DNA from: Echiichthys vipera | Lineage: Eukaryota; Chordata; Actinopteri; Perciformes; Trachinidae | Direction: 5' to 3' | NCBI GenBank assembly: GCA_963691815.1 | Contig: OY829656.1 | Span: 8,326,752 to 8,390,751 of the forward strand | Length of the DNA: 64,000 nt | In this document: piece by piece, positions 25,175 to 53,769 of the stretch | Layout of the letters: each line of letters opens with the position of its first letter | How positions within the stretch are numbered: the stretch's first letter is position 1 | Notes under the pieces: model-generated | Databases searched by the model: none | What the model saw: only the letters and a program-made list of their open reading frames with translations | What the model was told of the DNA's origin: nothing | Made by a program: the position numbers and the translations under genes

Positions 25175-28040
25175 ATGGCTAAAAGTGATGGATGCGATTA
25201 CTTTAAAAGAACCAGCCTGTTTTGGATCGTCTCCGTGACGCTGGGGATAGGATATTTCACCGTGAGTTCATTAAACAGCCGTAACCCAAGGGTGTCACAT
25301 TATTTATCCCTGCACTGCAGAGGAATGCCACGGCGATGTGTCGCGTTAAATATCCTCCGGGTCGTGAGTTTTCAAAAAAAACTTACTATCATGAACACCG
25401 TGGAAATTCTGCTTCGTGTGCTTTGCTTTTATACACTTGGTATTTCTGTGAAAATAAAAATGTTTTGTTGTAAATATAAAGGCCTTCTAGGTCATTGTCG
25501 AGTCACCGTTTACTCGACGGGTAATCTTATCGGCTCCATTCAGTCAAATAAACTTTTGTCCAAAGTCCATGGGACACCTTAGTCCACTGTAGAGGGGGAC
25601 TCTAGCTAAGGTTTGCTAAAAGCTAAAGCTAAACCGTCCGCTGCCCTTTAAAAAAATAAGCAGTAACGTGACAAAGCTGCTGTGGCAAGATGCTAACGAT
25701 TAACGACAGTGTAATGAATGAACACTTCGATGGTAAACTGAGACCGCGGGGAGAGCAGCGTCTGGGGTTTGTCGTAGTTCATGTATTCACGTTAGTTCTG
25801 AGTCAATACAATATATGCCGAATTGTGTAATAAGAAAACATATTTGTAAAAATTAAATTGTATAAAGAGTTGTTATCCGCTGCGCTGGGCGGAAAGGTCA
25901 AATGTATCAACATGTAACCTTTTTAAAGGGACTTCGGCGTAACGGTAACTCTCAGTATAAATGCTCACATTTTGTTTACCAGCACTTACACGCAGAGGCG
26001 ACTTTAGAGTCTGCTGGGGCCCAGGGCAAACATTCACAGGGGGCCCCTTGAGTCAGCGTTCATCACCATAATATATGATATGTTATAAATAATCTGCAAC
26101 CAACGAAACATTTAAATGAAAACCTTAAAAAAAAATGTAAAAAAAATTGTCACGTGCTGTAGTTTCCTACTAGTGTAGGGCTCCAAACAGTTGCCTCTGC
26201 GTACACATACACAGTCACGTAGAAGTCAGGCACCTCACTGTAGTTAGAAAAGGACAGATATATTAGATGTACTGATTGTAAGTTATTTCATAATCAGGAA
26301 TGCATCAGGTGTGAGTCTCACATCCAAGTAGTAAATGTGCTGCAGCCTCTGGAGAGGGGCCCTTCCAACAATATCCCTTTGTCACAGCGCTTGGATGGAC
26401 ACATACCTGACATGTGGACAGAAAAGGACAATAGCAGCATGACACAATGCTAGTGTGTTATTTACATTTCACTGGGATTTGTTGTATGTTGTTCAAACTC
26501 GGCTCATTCGTTGTTTTTGTACTTCATTCTTTCATATGTTTAGTATTCATTTTAAATTATTTTATCCATGTGAGGGGCGTAGATGTGTAATTTGGGGGGA
26601 AAAAAGCTTATATCCAAGGTTTGGCCTGAAAATTCAGCTATGTCGTGTAACTTTTGGTATGTTACACAGAATACATGCATATGCTAAGACAAAATATATT
26701 ACTAACACTGTAGATTCATGTTTAATTCTTTTATGTTGTTATCTTTAATTACTTTAGGATATCGTTAATGTCATTAGACTGTTAATTTCACTGATATTAT
26801 TGGGGTAAATGGTTATTATTGTAGATACTGTTGACTGCATTTGAAATGAATAACTGATTAAAATGTCATTTCTATTTGTTTCATCAGGTTAACTGGTTGT
26901 GAGCAGTTATCAGTTTGTGTACAGGTGGAGAAATACCTGATTGTGATGGTAACATATAACCTAGGGAGTCAGATTCAGAGACTAAAAACACATTTGCTCA
27001 CTTGGTTTCCCATGAAAAAAACTAACCCGCTAGAAAAAACCCAAGATGAGGCAGAACTGCTTCTCCAGAACTGAGTCAAATTTGATTTCAGGGGCATATG
27101 TCTCAACAAGGCTTGCCTTTGTGGTACATACAGCATTTACAGTCATGAGCCAAACTACTGCACAGAGACATTCAAACAGTAAAGAGGATTTCATACACTT
27201 TATCATTGTCACTGTATCTGAAAAGAGTTTTCAGTAAACGTACTAGAACACTCAGAGGCACAGACTCAGCTGTATGTAGGATAATTGTACAGTTATCATC
27301 CACATAATCAGTCCTTTGACATAAATGTCATATTCAGGGATCCCTGAAATTGAAAGGGATGTGTCTTGGGCTAATGAAAAGGTCGGGTTTGTGAGTTTTA
27401 AATGGGTTATATTAGGGTTACATCACAAAGAGGTTTTTGTTAATGATATAGAATTTGTTTAGACTTTATGTTCATGCTATTTAACACCAAAAAATACATT
27501 CTGTAGACTAGTTTTGCTGAGTTTTGAAAATGTTTTACCCTTATATCATGTCACGTCAAGACATTTTTAGGGTTCAATATCTACAGACATATTTCTCTTA
27601 GAACCATGACATCTGGCAGAGGCACAGATATGATGGCATACAACAGATCCACATGACTGAAAAGCATGAGCAGATGTCAGAGCTTTCATAACTGGCTCTT
27701 CAAAATAGGGAAAACGTGCAAAATGGGTGGTTTTGGGGCCCCAGGCTGTCTCCCAACTACATACACACTGTTAAAACTGGGCGATAATACATTATGATCA
27801 TTTATCCTCATTGTATCATGATGAAGTCCTATAGCAGGATATTGTACACATAATTACATCATCTTAATTGATAATAACGTTATTATGCAGGTGGTATCTC
27901 AAATTTCTGACGTGAAATAATTTGAGATTATATTTTGCACTAAAGTTCTTGATGAAAAGAGAAAATATTATTTATTTGTCACATATTCAATCAACACAAG
28001 AGTACACAAAAATAGGCTTTAGCACAGGGTTACTTCATAT

Positions 28041-28104
<64 letters not shown>

Positions 28105-30193
28105 GAAAACATGCTATATTGTTATATATTGTTACCGAGGAGGAGATATTTTGGCCATACAAGCCCCACATACAGTATATATTTTTGCCATTTCGAGATG
28201 CCAAAATGTTAATGTGGACTTATTTCTAGAACAATTTTGTGTGTAAAGTCACACGTTCCCAATGGAAGGAATGACCCAGGTGCCTTTTTTCACTTTCTCT
28301 CTAAATAAACAACACGTGTCTACATGGTTTGTATGGGTTAATGTTGACCTACTCCGTCTGTGTTCCACAGTGGATCGTGTTTGTGCCAGAAACGATCCCA
28401 TTTCAGTACCTCGGCCTGTTCGGCACCTTCTGCAGACACCTCGTGGATAACTATGCTGACATCATGTACAAAGGGTGAGTGGTTAGAAGTGAACACTGTG
28501 CCTCTTGTTGACATGAGAAATGTTCCTGTTAATGACTTCCTCAGAGTCAACGGGGCATACGCTGACATGTCCCCACAGTTTAAACACTTCTCACAAGCTC
28601 CATAAGTGTTGAGATTTAGCTTTCATTAGAAGGAAAGGCTATCATCAGACTTTCTTCACAGCAGAGCAGAATCAATGACAATCAAATGATGTGCAAAGTA
28701 CCCTCACAGTGCTGAAATACACTGTTTAATCAACAACAGCCTCAGTGATTTCCCCCCGTTGACACGTCGTTACCACCACTTCCACTCTGCTAATTAGTCG
28801 TTACAGTCACATGAGTACTATTAGTGGCAGAAAAGTATTAAGACAGCAATCAAAAGGTAATGTTTTGTTGTTTTAGTCATGTGAGCTGTTGAGCCTGAGG
28901 CCACTATTCACTCTTTGGTGCTTTGATATTCGTCCAAGTGTTTTTAGGTTGGCATGTGACTCCCATCCAGTGGCACCCGGGTGTTATCAACTTTGCGTTA
29001 GGAAAAGCAATACATAAAGTGCAGTTCAGACGCTGGATTTAGAAGTAAAGTCTGTAATTATGTATCCAGCATCGAGAAAGATGAATAATAGAATAGAAAG
29101 TCTGTGGAGGATAACACTTTCTGTCTGTTGCAGGTGGTGGATTACCTGGGCTATCCATGCCTTTGAGGCCTACGTTGCATTGAGGGAGTGCGGGTAAGAA
29201 ATGACAAGAACCTGACTGTCCACTAGATGGGGATGTAACCACATTCCTACAAACCTGTTCCCTTGACTTCTATTATGAAACCAGGCCTTCTCACTAGTGT
29301 CATATCCCCCAAAAGCCTCAAAACTCCCCTCAAACACACTACATGTCAGTATTAATATCCAATATCCAAAAGCTGCACCTCTCACATTTTCACTTCACCA
29401 ACCGCCTCAACTTGTCAACAAGGACATTATTATTTTTTAGAAATGAGCTATTCTTGAATGGCATGTGTCCAGTTTTGATCTTGTATTTTTATCATACGGA
29501 GAGTAAATATCAACCAAAACGTACCGGAAGAGTCTTTTAAAGCCAGAAACACGTCAAATAGGCATTCATTACATTTTGTTGACCTGACATTTTATTTAAA
29601 GGGGATATATGCTCACTTCCAGATTCATACTTGTAATTTGGGTTTATACTACCACGTGTTTAAAAAACACATTCTTTTGCAGCCGGTGAATGACTGTAAC
29701 AGCACTTTCTACCTATATAACTATAACTTTGACTATATATAGTACAGCTGTAACATCACAACCGTACAGAAGTCCTGGCGGCTACCAGACAGTTTCTGAA
29801 TACAGGCTGTGTGCATTTCTCTGTGGATTGAGAGTTTTGATACTTTCAAAGTATTTATATATAACCTCAACCTCCTTTATAATAAAAAAAAATGGAACCT
29901 TTCTTCATTCATCACTTATTGACTCATTTGTCCATAATCAGGGTTTCAAGGTTTTACTGATAGATGAAACTAGATGAAGGGTCATGGGGATGTGCAAGCA
30001 CCGAATCAGGACACAATGAAACAGCTGCTAGCTTTGACTTTAATTCATTGTCTCTCCTCTGTGCCCCTGCAGTGAGAAAGGCATCACCAACACAGCCACT
30101 CGCTGCCTGTGGTTCTTCCAGACCTTCCTGTTCGGCTTCGCCTCCCTCGGCCTGCTCCTCAAGTACAATCCCGAGCGCCCCAAGCAGCAGTGA
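25175..30193 (+). CDS. tmem254: Transmembrane protein 254
   Basis: Four exons: 25175-25261, 28371-28474, 29134-29193 and 30073-30193 (stop TGA). All have GT-AG borders and compatible phases, giving 123 residues, the same length as I recall for human TMEM254. Conserved landmarks are the N-terminal SLFW, the VPETIPFQ segment at the start of exon 2, the WWITWAIH helix in exon 3 and the LWFFQTFLFGFASL helix in exon 4, followed by a short basic tail. Three hydrophobic segments (about residues 14-36, 65-85 and 95-112) indicate a small multi-pass membrane protein. Its molecular function is not established. The start ATG is preceded by a GC-rich, CAG-containing leader and gives the expected N-terminus. 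It is followed by plac9 on the same strand, as in mammals, with the dehydratase-like gene between them. Confidence 0.94.
28045..28101. repeat. TA microsatellite in tmem254 intron 1
   Basis: About 57 bases of pure TA. Confidence 0.95.
29600..29905 (+). repeat. Dispersed repeat, copy 1 (tmem254 intron 3)
   Basis: Contains TTCATACTTGTAATTTG near its start and CAGTTTCTGAATACAGGCTG, CTCTGTGGATTGAG and TGATACTTTC later. These are shared in the same order with 40910-41710. It looks like a non-autonomous DNA element, but termini were not resolved. Confidence 0.55.
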
Positions 30194-30911
30194 CTCCAGC
30201 AGGGGAAGCCCACAGAACAGCACTGCATAAGCTTACGTCAGAAAATCAGTCACCTCTATGTGCCTCTTCTTCTTAGAATAGAATGAACTTTATTGATCCA
30301 CAGGGGCGATATCTGATTGGTTAATACTTGGTAGAATTCTTGGTAGCGATAAGTCCTTTGTTTGGCTCTCTCTTCCTCTGTCTTTCTCTTTGATATGAAA
30401 TCCTGCTGAAGGAAACGTGGAGGGAAACACCTGAGCCTGTTTCTTTTAACATAGAAGTATTAAAGGGAATACTACAGTATTTCAATAGTTTACATTACCT
30501 CTTGCGTTCCTATGATGGACATGCACCTCCATCTCTTTCCATGCATTTTCCATCAATAAGACGTAGAAGTTTTTTATTGATATTAACGGGGATTATTTCA
30601 GCATCAGAGTTCTCCTGATGCATCTGCCCTGTGCTGAATATTTGGTGCAATACAAGGGGAAGCTTTTATGAAATAACCAATAAATAAATCTGCATGCTCT
30701 TAATGTTTAAATTCAGCGTTTACATCAGCGTGGATGACGGCAGTCGTTACGGCTGCAGATGGTACGCTGCCGTCAGCCTCGAAAGTTTTCTCCAGGATAA
30801 GATAAAGAGGGCTACTGTATGAAAGGTTCACATTTGCCTTTCATTTACTTAAGTGCTTTGAGTTCATCTTTTTGAACAAGAGACTGGAAATGGTTTATGC
30901 TGCAATTGCAA

Positions 30912-30917
30912 AATAAA
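30912..30917 (+). terminator. tmem254: Polyadenylation signal of tmem254
   Basis: AATAAA 719 bases after the stop codon, followed closely by a TGCC/TTTGTTCTG-type downstream region. An earlier AATAAA at about 30680 could be used instead, so the mRNA end may vary. Confidence 0.5.
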
Positions 30918-31001
30918 GAGTGCCTGACAAACTGCATGACATTTGTTCTGCTGCTACTGATCCGGGGGAGGGGGGTGATATTTTGAGAAAAATGTCACAG
31001 A

Positions 31002-31331
31002 TTTACGAGATTAAAGTGGCAAATCTACGAAGAAAAAGTCCCAGAGTTATTAGATTCAAAGTCAGAAAAATAATGTTGAACTTTTCTGTGTTACACTCCC
31101 TGTTAAAGTGCATCGCTTCAGGATCAACACAGGTGCTGCTGCATGCGCTGCAGGCTACTATATCTGCAGCAAACTCGGAAAAATACTGTGTTTCGAAGAT
31201 TAGAAGGAATGAAGGATGTTGCGAGGTGATGACATGTATAATACGCAGTGGATGAGAGACTTCTCTGTGGCGCCAATCTCGTTAACCTGCGACTTTATTT
31301 TCTCGTAGATTTGCAACTTTAATCTCATAAA
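31002..31331. repeat. Inverted repeat with 40-base arms
   Basis: The left arm 31002-31040 contains GAGATTAAAGTGGCAAATCT; the right arm 31291-31331 is its near-complement (complement GAGATTAAAGTTGCAAATCT). The arms enclose about 250 bases with no coding frame. Confidence 0.7.
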
Positions 31332-31384
31332 TTGTTTGGGTTTTTTTCATACTTGGCCCCAATACGCGGTCATAGACTTCTTCC

Positions 31385-31385
<1 letters not shown>

Positions 31386-31464
<79 letters not shown>

Positions 31465-31472
31465 TATATATA
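31386..31472. repeat. TA microsatellite
   Basis: About 87 bases of TA with AAATA interruptions at each end. Confidence 0.95.
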
Positions 31473-31479
31473 ACATGTT

Positions 31480-32330
31480 ATAACTAAATGAAGTCTACAG
31501 CCACGCCAGCAGCTATGTGACAATGTCGTAAGGCACAGCAGGGCTTTGAGCGAAATGCTAGCATCGGCATGCAAACTGATCATATCAGTTCCAGGCATTA
31601 AGGAGGTTTTTACTGGGAGCCAAATTATCAGCAAAGGTCTCCGTCTCTCCAAAACGAGTGGACCTGGTGGTTATAACACTGAAAGAAGCAGTTTCATGTT
31701 CAAAATCTGTGTTTCTTTGAGGATTCCAGGTTTCTCGGCAGAGGGCCTGCAAGCCTAGCTGTTGCTAATATTAGCTCAGCTTATTTCTCTGATCTTAAAA
31801 TCCTTTAGACATGCGATGACTTAAACCCTTCATCCAAGAAAGTGTATCATAAAAATGTGGTTTAAGAGACAAAGATCATTTTATGAGAGCTTCCCACATG
31901 ACGCCGCTGACCGGTGACCAAACGTAACAGACCGTTACCTGATTAACATGACGGCTTTCTCCGGGTTCGAACAGTGTTGGAAACATTCAGCAAAATCAAC
32001 AGTAACCACACAGCACAACCAAATATATAACACACATCTAGTGGTTTTTAGACATTTTTTAATGCGTAAAGTTACATATACCTTTAACTCAACACTGATA
32101 GATTCACACAGTTTATGTTGATACGGTTGCAAATGTTACTTACACACCCAGCAGACACAGAGCAACATTAGCATTGGTTTGAAGTTTCGTTTGAAATGTA
32201 AACAGTGTGACGCTGTCCAAATGAGGCTGAACCAGTAGCACAGGGTCACGGTGTCCTCTGCTTATGAACTTAAGAGCATTAGCCCGTCTTAAAAAGCCCA
32301 GTCTCCACTAGAGCTGTCTCCAGCCGTTAA
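31480..32330. repeat. Probable dispersed repeat between tmem254 and dehydratase-like gene
   Basis: Phrases such as TTCAAAATCTGTGTTTCTTTG and TTGCTAATATTAGCTCAGC are of a kind I recall from fish dispersed repeats. No termini were seen and no second copy was found in the window. Confidence 0.35.
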
Positions 32331-32924
32331 TCAGAGATGGACAGCACAGAGACAACTTTCTCTTACGTCCTGTCTCACTTGAAAAATGACACCAAGCATC
32401 AAGAGAAAGCCATGGAGCTAGCCGGTTTTTATTTGGAGAACACTCGGATTGGACTCTACCATCTTGGACAGTATAAATACAGAAATATATACAGCAATTT
32501 AAAAACAATATGGATTGAAAAAGAAATATCTCACGCTGGTGGTCACTATAGGAGTTAGCCTGCGTCTGCAGCGCATGATTCATGCTCTGTGATTAAACTA
32601 CAAGAACTACATTCATCTTGTGAAAGCAGCCGAACCACTTTACCGTAATTACAGGGTGCACTGATTAAAGAACAATAGCAGCATAAGTAATAGAAGTTCT
32701 ATCAATTATATCCTCTACATAATCTCAAGGCTTTTCTGTATACACTTAGGTTTGCTTAACAGCCATTGTCTTAATGAGATTCCTATAACAGGGTTCATAT
32801 ATCATAGTAGTGTGTGTTACAGGATGTGTTTGCACGTCCTCTCACATTTTATGAATGTGTCATTTCCTCTTCTTTTTTGTCTGTTTTTCCTGTGTAGATA
32901 TAGTTTGTGTTCATGTTGTTGTGA

Positions 32925-48131
<15,207 letters not shown>

Positions 48132-48300
48132 CCTGGTAGAAGAACTGTCCTCTTACAGTCCAACAAGTTTCTGCAACCAAATCCCTCTCCTCCTTCGGCT
48201 GCTGTGGTGTGTCCTATGGGATAAGTGGACACTGACTGGAGCTGCTCCCACGGTGTAACGTCCGCTGCCCTAGCTCCCTCCCCCTTTCCCTGCCCAGGTG

Positions 48301-48309
48301 CTATTTATG
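48301..48309 (-). promoter_or_regulatory. TATA-like box upstream of the dehydratase-like gene
   Basis: CATAAATAG on the minus strand, about 170 bases upstream of the ATG at 48131. It would place transcription start near 48270-48275. The spacing is reasonable, but no initiator or start-site data support it further. Confidence 0.4.
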
Positions 48310-49154
48310 AAGGGATTACCCAGTGTCACATGCATGATGGCTCTGCAGTGTCTTTCCAGTGGCCTGGTACCTCCCATGACTCTATTCCCGGGCCCAGACC
48401 GGGATTACTACCCTATTCTATGACGTAGTGCTAATCAGACGGTCTAAGGAGATAGATGCAGACTTAGGGTTTATCTAGGGAGCAGTGATCTGGAGGCTCA
48501 ACCACAAAGAGGAGACAACGCTACAGATGGAGGATCAGAAATGAAAGAAAGTGGGGTGGTGGGTGCTTAAAAGGGTAGAGATGCAGGTTTGTGTCTAGAT
48601 AATTGCATGAGCCATCTGGAAACAGTTTAAAGCAACCATAAGTAACTCCCATATCTAAAATTTCCGAACCTAGAATCCGGAAGCATCTCAAACTGCTCTC
48701 TATGAGATATATAGAGGGCAAAAGAAGACACTTTTTTGTTCAGCTGTGAGCTGTCAGTGCTTGCATCTGAAAGAAACTGAAGAAGGTTGTTGCTGCAGAA
48801 GAGCAAGTCTTCCCATGATAAAACAGCACATGTAGTATAACTGTAGAGAGAGTCAGGCTGCCAGACAGACAGATAACAGAGACTTTAGGGAAAGTGGAGA
48901 CGAGGTAAACTGTCTGCTGCCAGCACTCAGCAGGATGTCCAGATCCTATTCAGCTTTGATCGGATGTGCAACGTGTCCCTTCAATCTTAACTGAGGAGCA
49001 ACAGGGATGCCAGTGTTGACTGGACAGACACCTTGCAGATATGAGTATGCTCCCAACTCAAATCACTACATGAATGTGTAAAATCAGAGATAATCCCTTC
49101 AGCAGACATGGCTCAAACTGTATTTGTAGGTAAATCGGAGTGTAGAGAATTGTC

Positions 49155-49285
49155 ATGTGTCATTCATTCATTCATTCATCTTCAACCGCTTGTCCCTGCC
49201 GTTGTCACGGAGGGGCTGGAGCCAATCCCAGCTTACATTGGGCAGGGTCCACCCTGGACAGGACGCCAGTTTATCTTAGGGCAGA
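49155..49285 (+). repeat. Teleost-type dispersed repeat (CTGGAGCCAATCCCAGC family)
   Basis: CATT tetranucleotide run, then CAACCGCTTGTCCCTGCCG, GGGGCTGGAGCCAATCCCAG and CACCCTGGACAGGACGCCAG. I recall very similar phrases as a common fish repeat. Only one copy was seen here. Confidence 0.55.
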
Positions 49286-49399
49286 ATGGAGTGTCGTAAT
49301 TAACTTAAATGGTTCAGGACCCCAAACTTTGATCCATTTGTATAAATATGAGCTATGCTGACTGAGCTGTGTATGCTCATTTTATTTTTATTTATTTTT

Positions 49400-51400
49400 T
49401 TCTATCTCTCTAAATGGCGCAGCCCAATCTTGTGTGCTTTGTCTGTGCTGTCTTCGGTTTGAGTGTGTTTGTGTTTTCTTTGTCCTTGATGTCAATCTAT
49501 GTATGTGGCTCTGTCATCCCCGCCCTCATGCTATTTCCCTTTCCCACTCCCCCAACCTTATCTACACCCAATTGTTCCACAAATTATACAGCTAAAGGCC
49601 TAAAATTATCCATCAGAACATTAGGAGTCTTCTCCCAAAGATAGACTTAATTAGAGTCTGGATTGCACAGAACAAACCTGATATAATAACATTTTCTGAA
49701 ACATGGTTTCATAATGAAATTCGTGATAATGATATTTATATTGATACCTTTGCATTAGATAGAGCAGATAGGCCTACGAGAGCTGGAGGTGTGGCCTGTT
49801 ATGTGTCAACTCGCTTTATATCTGAACCTGTCATCCCTAAAGTAACCTCATCTCTCTTTGAAACCCTTTTCATTAGCTTCAAACTTCATAAGAATAAACA
49901 TTTCATTATTGGCACTATCTATCGACCCCCCCCCCCCCCCCCCCCCCCCTTGCATCCTGACTCAACTCAGTCCCTAATTTCCCCTCTCACCTCTATTAAA
50001 CAACCATGTGAATTAGTGCTTCTTGGTGACTTCAATAGAAACTGGCTTGATCGTTCTTCGATAAAAACTTGCTTAAAAGTATAAACCTAACCCATTAAAT
50101 CGACGATCCTACCAGAGTGCATGGCAATTCTACATCGCTATTAGACTGGATTCTTGTTACCCACCCCAACCGAATCTTAACATTCTGCTATTTTCTGTGT
50201 GTGGAAGATTAAACCTTCCCATCTCCCTCCAAAACACATTTGTGTTAGACAGTGTAGGAAATTCAACTATGACAACTATATTAATGACCTGAAATTAACT
50301 GGGACAGGTTTCAAGAGGATGCTTGGAATCATTTATACATTGAAGTCACAAAAGGTATTGACAAGCATGCCCCCTGGAGGGAAATAAAAGTCAAGGGAAA
50401 ACATTTACCATGGATTAGTGCTGATTTAATAAGCTTTTTCAATGAGCGGGATAAAGTGTGGAAAAGTGCCAGGATAACAAAGGACCCTGCTGATTTAGAA
50501 ACAATTTGGGCCCTAAGGAATCAATGTACGACAAAACACATAATGCAAAATCAAGTTATTTTAAAAAACATCTTTCTGAAGACATGCAAAATCCCAAAAA
50601 GTTCTGTAAAAGATTGAATAATGTTCTTAAAAATGAAATCAAAATATCAGCACTCAGATTCGGGTCAATGATGACATCATTCAGGACCCTACTGTTTTAT
50701 CTAACGCATTCAACCAGCACTTCTCCACTCTATGTAGCGCTACTGTATTTGACCCATATATTAGTAACTCTTTTCTTTTCAAAAAATAACACCTGTTGAC
50801 GTTCAACATGTTAATAATGAGCTCAAGGATGATTTTAGCTCTGTACCAGCTGGTATTGTGACCAAATTCATTAAGCTAGGAGCTAATATTCTAATGCACC
50901 CACTTTGCGACCTGTTTATTCTGACTTTCTCATCTTGTCCCTCCCCTCTACATGGAAGTGTGCCAATGTTACACCACTGCATAATGGAGGCAACTCACAT
51001 GACATTAATAAATACCGCCCCATCTCAATTATCAACTCAGTGGCTAAAATCTTCGAACCCAGTTTGGGTTCAGACCTACTCATTCCACAAATACAGCTCT
51101 GTTAAAACTCACCAGCGATGTGTTCACGGCTTCTGAGGATGGTAAACTCACCATCTTTCTTGACCTAACCAAGGCCTTTGATGTTGTTGATCACTACCTA
51201 CTGCTTGATAAACTTCGTTCTGTTGGTCTTTCTCAAAGCGATCTACTGTGGTTTAACTCATACCTTCATAACAGATGCCAATGTGTAACCTTTAATGGAA
51301 GTCAGTCCAACTCCTTAATTGTTGAGAAAGGGGTCCCGCAAGGTTTGTCTTTGGGACCACTCCTTTTCTCTATTTCCTACACCCTCATCATAGGGCAACT
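49400..51400 (+). mobile_element. Decayed non-LTR retrotransposon, Rex1-like LINE
   Basis: Broken frames read the endonuclease domain (PDIITFSETWF near 49677, ITGTIYRPP-like near 49905, LLGDFNRNW near 50022) and then part of the reverse transcriptase (TIFLDLTKAFDVVDHYLLLD near 51145, LLWFNSYLHNR, VEKGVPQGLSLGPLLFS near 51330). Frames shift several times between 50100 and 51100. A 24-base C run sits in the endonuclease region (49926-49949). Similarity stops before the catalytic Y-x-D-D box, so the copy is truncated at its 3' side and dead. The order and wording of the motifs suit the Rex1/Babar group; related L2 or CR1 types are possible. Confidence 0.8.
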
Positions 51401-52639
51401 TGTGTCAAGTAAAGTGTCAGTCACAGAGAAGGTAATCTCTAGAAGCTGCATTGGAACGTAGAATGCTGGCAACGGGAAAGATCTGGGTATTGGTTGCATG
51501 CAGGTAAAAAGTCTGTGTGGAGAGTAAACAAGGCAGAACGCATTGTCTGAAATGCAATTACGGAACTTATCTTTCAATTATTTTTATTTTTTTATTTTAT
51601 GATTTTAAACTTCATCTCCTAATCCCAACTTCATTCTCTAGTTGATAATCGGGCAGTAAACAGTGACCGCTGCACGGAAGAGGAAGTCTTGGCCCGAATA
51701 TCTGCTGGCTACACCAGAAAGCCTGAAATATTAGCCCCCAGAGGTTAACCGCAGAATAGCTAATGGGTTCTGAGATTGCAGAGAATTAAACTACAAGGTT
51801 TTTTTTTGTGACAGTTTGAAATATCCAGTCAGTGGTTCGAGCAGTCGCCCCATGTAAAGAGGCTGAAGCTCCTTGAGGCAGCGGCCTCAGTCAAGCTGTA
51901 AGTAAATACAGCAAATCTACAATAGGATTAGGACGCAGCCAAGGGAAACCAGGGGTCAACTAATGACTTGTGTTAAAAGCAATGGGTGGAGCTTTGTTTC
52001 TTTTGATGGAGTCACAGACTTCAGACACAACCACACACTTCACCCAAATTAGATTTAGCTTGAAAAGTAGCAGGAAGACAGTGTACAGAGAGCTGAGCTC
52101 ACTTCTTGGCAACAACCAGGTTTAGTGAGGTCCATGTTCAGGTGAAGAAACTGTCTGAATGGATAAAAGGATGAAGGCCACAATGAGGCTCTCCTTCCTT
52201 CTTCTCCTCATTCTTTTGAGGACATTTGGCCATCACAACAACAGGCAGGCATTACATCGACCAAAATGAACAGACATATAGACAGCACAAAGAGAAGGAG
52301 TGAACAGAAATAGACAGAGGGAAGGTGACCCCGCCTCCAGCAGTCTGTCAAACCACAGATCAGCTTGACGCCGGCCCACTTCTTGCCATGATCCTCTGGC
52401 TCTGTGTCCGTGTAGACGCTCTGCGCTTCACCATGTGTCCATTACCTGAATGTAGGTTCCCAAGATGAACTTTGACATACATTTAATATCATGTGTTTAG
52501 AAGAATCGTTCATTTCTCTACACATTCATATGATATTTTTTCTTTGATTCATATGAAAAACAAGTAAATTAGAAATATATGATAATTTCTATGATCCAAC
52601 AAATATGTTAGCATGCTCCTTTATGTGACAACTTATCAA

Positions 52640-52745
52640 TGCTGACGCTGTCGCTAATATGGATAATATCGCTAATATCGATAACACTGCTAACATCGCT
52701 AATATGGATAACATCGCTAATATCCCTAATATCAATAATATAGAT
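52640..52745. repeat. Short tandem repeat of about 12-24 bases
   Basis: Imperfect units of TCGCTAATATGGATAACA and TCGCTAATATCGATAACA. Confidence 0.75.
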
Positions 52746-53489
52746 AGCATCACTATTGTTAAAAAACAAACAGGAAAATAAAAAAATTGCTCAATGTAAG
52801 TTATGCTACGTAAATCCCAAAAGTTATGTTACACAGTCTTAACTGCACACTGACCCTGTTAAATAAACGAATAAATAAATACGGTTTTCTGAATCATTTC
52901 TGAAATAAATGTCAGATTAAAATAATTTGTCTTTTGAGGTGATCCGCTGAGAAAAACCTAACATCATAATTCTTCTATTAAATGCTAAAAATGTAAATTG
53001 AATGTGCCGCATTAGAAAGACCTTTCTTCCATGTGTGATGTTTAGTTTATCCAATTCATTCTGACATTATGAAGTTAATATTCGTTTACTTGTGTCCTTT
53101 CAAATGTGATTTCTAATCCTTTTTCTCTTTCCCTAAGTGGACGTACGAGTTAAAACTGTCGTAGAAATGCTCATGCTTGTTCTTGACATATAACTGTTTC
53201 TTTCCTCATGCCCTTGGTCGGTATCTCTGCTTCTTATCTACTGACAGACAGAAATGTCCTCTGACTCTCTTCTTTCCTTTGATCCCTGTAGCTCACTTTT
53301 CCTCCAGTTTTGTTTTCTGATGCTTAACCTGTAGATCTGCTTAAGAGGCCAGACGAGAGAGCCGAGCCTGAAGGCTGAAGACAGCCTGGCTTAATGAAGA
53401 TAACCGCGTTTACTACGTAACAGTCTTGGCTGGACGTTTGTGTGTGTGTGTGTGTGTGTGGGAAGGTGTGTGAGTCACACAGACAGCGA

Positions 53490-53497
53490 AAGAGAGA

Positions 53498-53579
<82 letters not shown>
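53490..53579. repeat. GA microsatellite
   Basis: About 90 bases of AG with one GG interruption. A 25-base TG run lies shortly upstream at about 53441. Confidence 0.95.
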
Positions 53580-53582
<3 letters not shown>

Positions 53583-53769
53583 CAATTCAGTGAGAATAAC
53601 AGGAACCAATCAATGTGATTATAAAGGGCATTCTCTGCTGCTGCATTGACTTGGATTTCTTTGACTTCCTGCTGAACGGAAACACCGACTGATTTTCTCA
53701 GAAAGAGCTCGGCACCGGCAGCATAATAATAGCATTTAAATAATAAAACAAATAAGTGCTTGGCCATTT

